A stretch of DNA of 64,000 nucleotides, taken from NCBI RefSeq assembly GCF_029168945.1, contig NC_083603.1, positions 12,276,001-12,340,000 on the forward strand, read 5' to 3'. The translations under genes and the position numbers were made by a program. The notes below the pieces were generated by a model, which did no database searches, had not been told where the DNA came from, and saw nothing but the letters and a program-made list of their open reading frames with translations. Every line of letters begins with the position of its first letter. Position 1 is the stretch's first letter. Of this stretch, positions 47,000-57,977 are shown in pieces. Source of the stretch: Cannabis sativa (taxonomy: Eukaryota > Streptophyta > Magnoliopsida > Rosales > Cannabaceae).

Positions 47000-48810
47000 C
47001 CAATACTTTCACTTTGCTAGCAAGGGCATGTGCCTCGAGGGCCTCGACAACAGAGGGCAGTTAGTTTCATGGAGGATAGTTATCGCTCTGACTCAAAGAG
47101 TCGATCAGTGAGTGTTCATGACAATGCTCCTCCTTCGTACTATGAGGAACATCCTTGATGCCCCCCACTTGACACAACAAACTCGAATCTCTGGGACCAT
47201 CTAAACCAAAGGAGATAGCCTGATTTGAGAGACCACGTGAACAAGGGGCATGGACAAAGAGAGTATCCTTATCAGGCGCCATATGACATTCTGCCACAAC
47301 AAGGAGTATATGCGCCTCAATTTAACGTAAATTCTCTTCCCAGTCCTAATGTTCCTGCTCCCATGATAAACGACCCAAGAATCACATCACTGGAATAAAA
47401 AATTCAGCAGATGTTGAACGCCAACGGGAAAGTTGGGGGATACAAGTCTGACGAAGAGCCTGAGCCTTTTGCTCCACACATCTTGGCATTACCATACCCC
47501 CAAGGGTTCAAGATGCCAACTATAACAAAGTATGACGAAAGTACTAACCCAGGAGTCCACATTAGTGATTTCAATACATTAATGAGGACAAGCCAAGTAA
47601 GTAGAGATCTGAAGTGCATGTTGTTCTTAGTGACTTTGATAGGATCAGCAAAAACATGGTTCAATAAGTTCAAGAAGCAATCAATCACTTCTTGGGACAA
47701 ACTGTCAAGTGATTTTAAAAAAAAAAAGAATTTCGTGTTGCCAAGTCTTAAAAACCTGAATGCTCTTCCTTGGCCAATGTAAAACAACAACCAGGTGAGA
47801 GTCTAAAAGCCTACAATAATAAGTTCAACATCAAAGCGACCAAGGTCAAGAATATTGATGACAGTGGGAGACTCATGGCACTGGGGGCAGGCATAACTCA
47901 TTGGTCTTTACTATTGGATAGCCTCTAAGGAAGAAGTACCACCAAAAAAATTATGAAGAGAGCCCAGAAGTCATCAATATTAAGGAGGCAAGGATAGCCA
48001 AAAACCTACCTCTTGCCTCAGTACAATTGACTCCACTCACCACTACTACGAGTGCCACCAACATTAGCCAACCCCCTGTCGCCAATAACTATGTGCACAA
48101 TAACAAGAGAAAGTGCGACAATGGGAGAGATCAAAATAATGTCAAGAAGAGCAAAGTTTACCAGTCCATGTTCACCATATACTTAGAACTTGTGGAAACT
48201 CAGAAACCATCTATGTGGCAAATGAACATCAGGTGGCATTTTGGTTACCTAAACCTTTAAAGGGGAGTCGTGCAAAAAGGGATCCAACAAAGTATTGCTA
48301 GTACCATAAAGACATTGGGCACACCACTAACGAGTGTCGGAACTTAAAAGATGATATAGAGACACTCATACGCAATGGACCTCTTGCTAATTATGTCAGG
48401 AATCAGCAATACAATCCTCAAGGGGCCAATGCAAACAACCTGTAGTCCCACATACAAATGTAAAACCTCGTGCGACACCTAGAGACAACACTCAAAACTC
48501 TCATGCACGACCACGAGGAGGACAACCAGAACATAACCTAGAACCCCCAACTTATATAATGAGAGGACATGCCGGTCATATCAGAAGGACCACACTTTGC
48601 CGAGACTAGCAATGAGGCTCAAAAAAGATATATTAATGAGCTTAAAAACTTAAAGAAGACTCCTTTTGTACCAGAGCAGCCTACTCCCAAGAAAATTCAA
48701 ATGGAAGACCAAACCATAATATTTTCTAGCAAGGATGCCCATCATGTACAAAGTCCACATAACATCCCCTGGTGATAACATCTCAAATTGCCAACTAGAG
48801 GGTAAAGAGA
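47000..48810 (+). pseudogene. Tat/Ogre-type gypsy gag remnant
   Basis: Degenerate coding sequence. A gag core at 47411-47782 (FKMPTITKYDESTNPGVHI, TLIGSAKTWFNKFKKQSIT) is followed by a Thr/Asn-rich linker (48027-48200). A knuckle-like region ([23 protein letters not shown], about 48290-48380) and the start of protease follow. Frames change several times. It is cut at 48810 by a solo LTR and resumes at 61002. Its own LTRs are not in the window or not recognisable. Confidence 0.75.
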
Positions 48811-49801
48811 TGTTGGGTTTTGTGCCCTAAATAAAACCCATGTCAATCTAAGAAATTTGAAGTGATTTATGTTTGCATGAATTTGTCATGCTTATGGTTT
48901 AATATGTTTAATATATGCACAAAATCATTAAGTCCAGAACATATATTTATTCACAATTACAGTATTGTCAACACAGTGGAATGTGATTGTGATTATATGA
49001 TTCAAAAGACTAAGTCCCTATTTCATCAGTGTTTTGGATTTACACTGATGTGATAATCAGCGATGATGTGTACTTACACTTGGAGTAAGTGTTATGTTCT
49101 TTCCAGGACATTGGTAAAGTATACTGGTTTTGAATGTATGGAGTATACATTGGACTGGACCGATATTGAACTTAGTTAAGATATTATAAACTTACCGTAG
49201 TATCTTTCCAAGTCAATATCAGTAGTTGATCTTAGATTAAAAGAATCTAAATCCTGATATGCTTAGGCTCTACTCAGGAGTGCTATTCATGTTCTTTGAT
49301 TTATTAGTTAAGCCTACTTTTGGGTCAGGGTAATACGTCTATTTTGGGAACATGATAATATGATTGAGTGGGAGTGCTGAACATAAATATGGAATCTATA
49401 GCTTCTACTGGTGTATAGAAGTCAAGTGATGATTCCCTTCGAGCTTAGCTAAATAGAAGTAAATGGATGAGCTCTTGTTTTAGTGACTAATTCTTAGATC
49501 ACTAAAACATCATTTACAGGTAGCTAAGTGTTTTAAGGGGCCAAATACATTGAGGGGCGAAAACGTTAAATTTATCCCATCTTGATGTAAATCATCTATA
49601 TAGAGGATCTTTGATCACATTAAGATTATAACAATGGTTAAATGAGATAACATATCTATATCGTGAAACAAATAGAAATCTCTATATAAGTCTGAGAGTG
49701 CAATTCCAAGTTCTAAGAGTGGATTCAACAAGGAATTAATAAGTAGGGATTTACATAGAAAATTCGGTTCACTTATTGGAAGCTCAACATATAGATCCAT
49801 G
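48811..49801 (+). mobile_element. Solo LTR (plus), part 1, inserted in the Tat protease
   Basis: Starts TGTTGGGTTTTGTGCCC at 48811 after the duplication AGAGA (48806-48810). It is interrupted at 49801/49802 by the minus-strand gag-only element. Confidence 0.92.
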
Positions 49802-51686
49802 TGTTGGAATTTATTTTACCAGGATCTTAGATCAACTCACAAGTATGTTGTTTAACACCCTAAATATGAACTTTCTAAAACGATAAATAAACACATATAA
49901 AGTTAAGAAAACCTTACATTGATGTAGCCGAATAATGTCTCCTTCCACTCAGATCTCTAACCCTTGTATCCTTTCTGTCGCAGAGTATTATCAAGATCTG
50001 AGCCCGAATGTCCTTCTCTTTGTGTGTGATCCTTCACAGTCTTCCAATCTATGATTGAGGTACCACTTGCTGTGTGTGGGCACTACTCTATCACTAAGGT
50101 TCGAAATTTGAGAAGAGGAAAAGAGAGAGGGATAGGGTCGGCTATAGAGAGAGAAGTGGAAGGCTCAGTTTTTCTGAAAAAGCAATTTTCTGACAGAAGG
50201 CTTGAAAAACTTGTTATTTGACTGAGCCATCACTTTCTATTTATAGGCAACTACTAGGTTTAGGCTAGTAATTATTTGGCATTAAAATAATGAAAATATT
50301 AATTGGAAAAAGCTCAACAAGTGGCCAGCCATAGGTGTTAATGGGCCTTACTTGGATTTTGCAGTTTTCACAATTTTTATTTCTATTTTCTCAAAAACGC
50401 CAATTTTCCAATTCCAACCTTTTAAATGCCAAAACTAATTATTTTATAACTAAAATAGATTATTAAATAATATTATCATTTAATTTAATAATTAATTAGA
50501 CATATAAAGTCTCTTAATTAATAAATAAACCTAGAATCTCTTTTCTTTTCAATTTCACCTTTGTTTAGTGAAAATTCACAAAGTAAACATAGTCTAACTT
50601 TAGAATTATAATTGATTAATCACAAATCAATTATTGAGCCTTACAAGCAGTATAGTCTCAACTAGAATGGGGACCATGGATCTATATGCTGAGCTTCCAA
50701 TAAGTGAACCGAATTTACTAAGTAAATCCCTACTTATTAATTCCTCGTTGAATCCACTCTTAGAACTTAGAATTGCACTCTCAGACTTAAATAGAGCATA
50801 TTAAATGTTCCACGATATAGATATGATATCTCATTTAACCATTGTTATAATCTTATTGTGATCAAAGATCCTCTATATAGATGATTTACATCGAGATGGG
50901 ATAGTTTTACCGTTTACACCCCTCAACGTATTTTGCCCCTTAAAACACTTAGCTACCTGTAAATGATGTTTAGTGATCTAAGAATTAGTCACTTAAACAA
51001 GAGCTCATCCATTTACTTCTATTTAGCTAAGCTCGAAGGGAATCATCACTTGACTTCTATACACCAGTAGAAGCTATAGATTCCATATTTATGTTCAGCA
51101 CTCCCACTCAATCATACTATCATGTTCCCAAAATATACGTATCACCCTGACCCAAAAGTAGGCTTAACTAATAAATCAAATAACATGAGTAGCACTCCTG
51201 AGTTGAGCCTAAGCATATCAGGATTTAGATTCTTTTAATCTTAAGATCAACTACTGATATTGACTTGGAAAGATACAACGGTAAGTTTATAATATCTTAA
51301 CTAAGTTCAACATCGGTCCAGTCCAATGTATACTCCATACATTCGAAACTAGTATACTTTACCAATGTCCTGGAAAGAACATAACACTTACTCCAAGTGT
51401 AAGTACACATCATCGCTGATTATCACATCCGTGTAAATCCAAAACACTGATGAAACAAGGACTTAGTCTTTTGAATCATATGATCACAATCACATTCCAC
51501 TGTGTTGACAATACTGTAATTGTGAATAAACATATGATCTGGACTTAACTGATTTTGTGTATAAATATATTAAACATATTAAACCATAAGCATGTAAAAT
51601 TCATGCAAACATAAATCACTTCAACTTTCTTACATTGATAACTAATCAGATTGTAAAGGGTTTTATTTAGGGCACATAACCCAACA
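49802..51686 (-). repeat. 3' LTR of the gag-only element
   Basis: 1885 bp. The complement of ATAACCCAACA at 51676-51686 is the LTR start. A TATA-type CTATAAATAG lies near 50235 on the minus strand. Confidence 0.9.
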
Positions 51687-51701
51687 AACTCCCACTTGCA
51701 C
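51687..51701 (-). other. Polypurine tract of the gag-only element
   Basis: GTGCAAGTGGGAGTT on the minus strand, directly before the 3' LTR; the same tract is at 15436-15450. Confidence 0.8.
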
Positions 51702-53442
51702 TAACATAAAACAAACTGTGCAAATTAATTAATCTTTTTTCTTGATCTTCAGATCAAGTGTAGTATATTTGAAACATCCTTTATTATATGCATTACTCAT
51801 CAAGGGATACTGAAATCCTTAGTGTTTAAGTACATCTGAATGAACAGAAGACATAGCTCTCATATTTTAAAATATGGAATTGAGATAATACAGCGTAGAA
51901 TTTTCTTCAGTAAAATAACTTTATGGTAATTTCGAATTTACAAAGTTATAAATATTCTCTGGTAGAGCTTGAATTATTATAGAATAACTCCTCCACCCCC
52001 AGAGTAACCACCACCTCAAAATTTGAATGAGTTAGGGTAGATATAAGGATAACTGATATATAGTTCCTTAATATCTAACATATAGATCACTTTCATAAAT
52101 CTTTCTTGAATATCTTCTAACATTCCTTATTTGATTACATCTCAGATAGCTCCCACTCAATAGTAGATGTCTGGCTAAATAATACTTCTAACCTCTTATT
52201 GTTTGGAGGGTTATCTAGTTGTGACTTATTGTATTAGTCTGAAACTATGAGTTTCTTTTAAGACTAAATCATCAACATAGCAGACTAGTATTTGAAGTGA
52301 AAAATACTTGCCAGAGATTAAGTAATCAAAATTAAGATACCATAAAATATTATGAGGATTAAGAAATCTTAGCTCAAGTCATTCGAATAGACTATGCTAG
52401 AATTCTTTATCTTATTCTCATAATTCTGATAAGTTATATCTATCCACATGAATGGTTAGATTTGCTTTTCAGTAGTGTTCTTAAGTTCCTATCACAAGTG
52501 TCAACCTAATGAAGATGGGTAAAGAATTTTAAAATTCTCCCACTCAATTAAGGTAGTGTGATTCATTATCAAAGAACTTTTATTGGTATCTTTATTTACT
52601 ACAACAGTAAAACTAAATTGGAACATACAATCAAGATCAAGGATTTATACTGATAATAGCTAATTCATTATATTACTTCCATGTTTAAAGAAAATATGTG
52701 TTACATAGGGTATTGTGGATAAATTCCACCCCTAAGTATATAGAGATTATGATCCACCCCTAAAAGTTATAAAGATCATGATTCTCTAAGTGTTATAGAG
52801 ATTATGTGGAGTTGAATACAATCCAGAGTTCATTAGATATAAAAGATCGTTGAACTGCATAGTTTTCTTAACTTTTCTCCACCCCCATCAGATCAAAAGA
52901 TCCTTTTATTAAACAAATTCTCAATAATTGTATTAGAATTAACAATTATTAATAAACACAGAAATAATTTCTAGTGTTTATTTAATATAACTCTATGAAG
53001 AGTTGTAAATATTATAGAATTTGTATCAATAATAAAAACACTTACACATACAAACATATAAATATAATGTGGTAATTGTGGTTTAAGATAAAGTAAATGA
53101 AGCTCAATCTCATAAATTGCAATTTATTTGTAATAGAAAATAAAATATTATTAATAATAAAAAAAAATGTATTGCAACCTTATGAGAAAACAGGGATAAA
53201 AATCTCAAACTAAAAATTCGAAATCCAAATTGTTTTTAAACTAAAACAATTAATTCAAAAATAGATAAATAAATGAGCTTCATTTTCATCTTGGAGGATC
53301 TTCACCCTTTTGTCCAGCTTTCCGATCCAACTCACTAAGATAGCATTTGAGTTCAAGTAGCTTGGCCTATAAGAAGAAGAAACAAATAAACAAAGTTAGT
53401 CCAGAATCAATAATCCAATTGGATAATAATTCACTAAAACTC
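51702..53442 (-). other. Noncoding 3' internal region of the gag-only element
   Basis: AT-rich, no ORF of note. Short direct repeats around 52720-52805 (CCACCCCTAA, TATAGAGATTATG). On the minus strand near 52280 the words YVDDLV can be read, possibly a last trace of a Copia RT; upstream and downstream do not support it. Confidence 0.55.
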
Positions 53443-54309
53443 TTAAAGTTTATAGAAAGAAATACCTTGTTTCTTTGCAAGAACTTTAGGACATTGGGGT
53501 TTCCAATGACCTTTCTCATTGTAGTAGAAACACTTTCCTTTTAGAGCATCACTAGAAGCAACAACCTTTTTGTTTTTCATGGCTTTGGCTCGCTTCTTGA
53601 TGTTTTTCCACTTCTTCTTAGATTTGGGTTTTGAAGTAGAGGCAATATTTGCCTCAGGTTTAACCGTCCCATTACCATTGCCAGAATTTTGAGGTTTACC
53701 CCGTTTCTTCTTGGGGCCTCCAATCAAATTTTCATATGTCTAACGGTTATTGACTAACTCATGAAAGTCTATGTCCTTTTTATTCATGACATAATTTGAT
53801 GTATAGGGCAGAAATGATGGAGTCAGACTATTCAAGATAAGGCTTACTTGAGTAGTGTGATCCATTTCAGCACCATGATCCTGGGCTTCTTGGAAATAAC
53901 TTGCCATTAGGAGAACATGATCACGCACATTCTGATGGGGTTCCATTCGTGCATTGATGTATTTCTTAGTCGCGTCAAAGCGAGACTGAAGGGATGCCCT
54001 ACTGAATAGTTCAGTTAACTTCGTCATAACTTCAGTAGCCTTTTCGGTTTTAGAAAACCGAGTTTTAAGGGTGTCAACCATGCTGGAAAGCATGAAGTAT
54101 AGAGCTTTATTGTTAGCATTCTGCCAACGCTCATATTTCTCTTTAACAGCTTTGGTTGCATTGTCACCCGGCACTTCAGGAGACGGCTTAGTTAACATAA
54201 ACAAGGCACTTTCTCCTATGAGAGCAATATTAATGTTCTCATTCCATTTTGGAAAGTTAGATCCATTTAGCTTATTTTCAGTCAAGAGTGATAACATGGG
54301 ATTCATCAT
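53443..54309 (-). pseudogene. Copia-type gag, one stop codon
   Basis: From the tandem Met at 54309 (MMNPMLSLLTENKLNGSNF) the frame gives a UBN2-type gag: WNENINIALIGE, YERWQNANNKAL, TRFSKTEKATEV, ARMEPHQNVRDHVL. A TAG at about 53740-53742 interrupts just before TYENLIGGPKKK. The frame then continues to a zinc knuckle CFYYNEKGHWKPQC and ends KQGISFYKL. The second knuckle Cys is Tyr, so RNA binding by this knuckle is probably impaired. A longer Met at 54348 adds 13 residues of untypical sequence. About 288 codons in total. Confidence 0.85.
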
Positions 54310-54470
54310 GGTTATACAGGATACTACAAAATAATAAATAGAAATCAATAATGGTTTAACACAAAATCCAATTCAGAAATTATAAGCATATAGCATGTAG
54401 GAATGATAAGAGAAAATACTAAAAAATACAATCCTAAATAATTTTCAAGGTTTTCCACAAACTGATATCA

Positions 54471-54612
54471 GTGTCCCGTTTAGGCGAGAGTCAAAGCTAC
54501 CATCCATTGAATAGAGTTGTCAGTTCATCTAAAATGTTAAACATTCTAGCAACCTTTTATTCGATCATGATGGAATCCAGCATTGTCCTGTTTAGGCGAG
54601 AGTCAAGACTAT
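54471..54612 (-). repeat. Direct repeats in the leader before gag
   Basis: The phrase GTTTAGGCGAGAGTCAA occurs at about 54478-54494 and 54592-54608 (plus-strand reading), each preceded by TGTCC or similar, some 115 bp apart, just upstream of gag in the sense of transcription. Confidence 0.75.
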
Positions 54613-57480
54613 TCTATCTTATGAGCTTCTACCATTGTTTCATATTTTGTAAGTCAAAAACAGTCGCCACCATTAGGGTGATCTATACCATATAAAACAC
54701 TTACAAAGCTACTTATCTTTCGAGATTAAACGGTGCTAACTTGCTAATGAACGTTCCTCCATTAGGGAGGATTACTCACTAAAACAAAACCTATGTAAAA
54801 CCAACAATGGAGATCGAATATCTTAATAATAATAATAAAGCTCATTATTTAAAATGTATTTTCTTTATTATTTATAACAAAATATATTCATTAAATGCGA
54901 ATTCAGAATAAAATTCTAAATTAGAAATTAATTTAATATTTATAAAATTATACTTAGATGGTGATTAAAATAAATTGAATTATTTCCATCTTAGTAATAA
55001 TTTTTCAATAAATATTAAGAAAATTATTTAATTTAAGTTGTATTAATTTAAATTAAATTGCAACTCAAATTTAAATTTTCATGAGAATATATTTATTGTA
55101 TTTTGAAAAAGAAAGTATAAAACTTTACTATTTTCGAAATACTTAAATAATAATTACTTAGAAAAAAATACTTCAAGCAAGAATATCACCTATCTAGATT
55201 TTCCTTTGACTAATTAATTTAATTTCTAATAATATACTTTAATTCATTTATTTTAAATTAATCATTAAATGAAAAAATCATTGATTTAAGTTGGTCCAAA
55301 AATTAATTAAAATAAATAATTAATTTACAACTTTTATATTTTTCAAGATAAATTCAAAATCATCTTGCATGATTAAATGCAATTTCGAAATTGATTAATA
55401 ATATAAAGAAAATATATTTTGAAAATTATTTAAATTTAAGTTGAAAAAATAAATTTCAACTAAAAATAATTTTCTATTTAATTAAGTGTCATGAAAAAGA
55501 AATATTTAAGTATTATGATGAAAATCAACTTAGATATTTAATTTTTCAATTTAATTAAATGTATTAAATTCAAGAAATAAATAATTAAGTGTAGAGAAGG
55601 CTTAATTATTAATCTCTAGTTTAATACTAGGAAAAAATATACTTAACTTAAATTGTACCAAAATTAATTATTTAAATAATTAATTTCACAATGTATAATA
55701 TTTTCCTATTTAATATTAGAAATAATAAGTAGTCTAGAAATAACTATCTAGAAAATATCTTATTTCAACTAAGTATCTTTACAACAAAAATTTGAAAAAA
55801 AATATCTAATTTAAGTTGTTATAGAAAAAATCTAGAACTTAAATATTTTCAAATTTAAATTTAATTAAATATCAAAAGTTAAGTTGTAACTACTTAATTT
55901 GAAGAATATTCCATTTTAAGTTTAAAACTAACTTAAAAAAATATCTTAAGAATCTTCAATAACTAATGCCTAGAATTCCTCAACTTAATTTTAAATTTAA
56001 AAAAAAATATTCAAATTTAAGTTAGATAAAAAAAATTAGTCAAAATAACTAATTTATAACTTAAATAGGAATATTTAATTAAATAAGCTTCAGAAAGAAT
56101 CTAGTTAGTTAAAATTCTTTATTTAATTAAATACAAGAAAAATAAAAATAGTTTGTCTAGAATAATATCTAAAACTAAGAGTGTTTTTCTTAAAATTAAC
56201 TTTAAAATATTAAAATGAAAAAAAAATCATATATTTTAAAAGTTAATTATGTTGCTAATCAATTTTATTAGGTTAAACTAATTTAATTAACCTATCACAG
56301 TTATTCAAATCAGGCAAATGGGCCTTCACAATTGGGGTAGTTCATGTGAGGGGGAGCTGGGTTCAGTATGTCGAACCCACTTTTATTGGCCCCCAACTCT
56401 CACACAAGGTCCAAAAGAGAGGAATTTAACCTTAAAATAAATAACTGTTATTAATTGAATAGGTGCAAAAACTAAATGGATCTAAATAAAATCTATCATG
56501 GTGTGACATTTTATTTAGCAACAACCTATATGCATCTATATAATAAAATAAACATATAGGCTCACACAGGCACACATTTGGATAGATCCTATCATGTTGC
56601 TAGGTCATACATAGATGAAAGAAGATTGTAAAATTTACCTATCACAAATTATTTACTTGACCTATTGACAATTGAACAATGGGTTAAAATCATATCATTA
56701 GATCTGTGAACAAGTTAACCATGGCAATTTAGATCAAGCAATAATAGGTTTTATAAAACTTACACATAAGCTAAAACACATACTTCTGCAACAAGATTAA
56801 CTGGATAGTTGGATGTAGGATTTATTTAATTTCAAATAATTAAATTTCGAAAAAAAATAATTAAATAATAAAAAATATATATATTTTCGAATTTAAAAAA
56901 GAATCAATAAAATAATATTTAAAATTAAACCTACAATTTTGAAAAATTAGGTTTCAACTAACCTAAATATCATTTCAAAAATTTGCTAACTACTTTTAAA
57001 AATTATTGTTATTTTATAAATTAAATATTCAATAAAAATTAAAAAAGATAAATAAATATCTTTTTCAGATTTTATGATTTAATTTAAATAAATAAAATAA
57101 CAAAATTTAAAAGTTAGCAAAATATCTTATTTCTATTTAAAATATCATGATTATAGTTATCTTATTTTAAATTTAAATAAGGTCAAATTATTTTAAAAAA
57201 AATATTTAATTTAAAAAATTTAATATCTGACCTTATATTTAAAAATAAGATAAAATATAATCAAATTTAAAAATAAGATAAAAAATCAAGCAAAAAGATA
57301 GATTTTTACTTGTTTTCAAATTCAAATTACACTAATATCTAAGATTAATTTAAAAAAAAAATCAAATTAATTTATTTCTGATATTAGATTTGAAAATTGA
57401 AAAATAAAAATCTAAATACAAAACTACACAAAAAATCGGAAGTTAATTCCATGAAATAGCATGAAAAATCGAAGAAAAAC
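54613..57480 (-). other. Long AT-rich leader of the gag-only element
   Basis: About 2.9 kb without ORFs, made of A/T-rich words. The section 56375-57480 matches 1470-2900. No other feature seen. Confidence 0.7.
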
Positions 57481-57484
57481 GAAA

Positions 57485-57710
57485 AAATTGCGAGCTGTAC
57501 GGACAGTATGCATTGCATACTGTCCGCGCGCGTTGGGGAGGGTGCACGGCCGAGAAACCCCGGCGCAAGGGTCACCTTGCAGCATATCCGCGCGCAGATG
57601 AGGGGTTTCAGTCACCCCTGGGCGTGTTTCTCGGACAAAATCTTGTCCGAACACGCGCCTGACCGAGGATCACTCGGTTCCGCGCGCGTGGGTGAGTGCT
57701 TCATCCCGAT
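57485..57710 (-). repeat. GC-rich hairpin cassette in the leader
   Basis: Four inverted repeats in 230 bp of GC-rich DNA. They are: 13-base arms at 57500-57512 and 57514-57526 (perfect, one-base centre); AGGGGT/ACCCCT at 57601-57619; CGGACAA/TTGTCCG at 57632-57649 with outer arms extending to 57621 and 57659; and ACCGAG/CTCGGT at 57662-57678. The sequence differs from the cassette at 2925-3165 in the homologous position. Chance ORFs run through it on both strands. Confidence 0.85.
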
Positions 57711-57960
57711 ATTTTTTAAAACTTCAAAAAATCATAACTAATTCAAATTAAATCGAAATTGAGTTCTGTAAAAAAGTAAATTGCTTAATTTTTTCCATAC
57801 TATCCAACAAAAATAATTCCAGAAACAGAATTTTAATCATTTTTCACGAAAATTCACAAACATCAATCAATCATCATATAACACACAACACAACATGAAA
57901 CCATCCAAATCACAAACAATCATTTTAAAGTCTAAATTTCTTGCAAGCAAATCAATTACC

Positions 57961-57975
57961 ATGGCTCTGAGGCCA
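57961..57975 (-). other. Primer binding site of the gag-only element (variant)
   Basis: TGGCCTCAGAGCCAT on the minus strand, 2 bp from the 5' LTR. It differs from the tRNA-Met site TGGTATCAGAGCC by CC for TA at positions 4-5. Confidence 0.8.
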
Positions 57976-57977
57976 GT

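Noticed and set aside
57384..57741. Overlapping ORFs on both strands across the hairpin cassette
   Set aside because: GC-rich islands in AT-rich DNA open frames by chance; the frames differ between copies.
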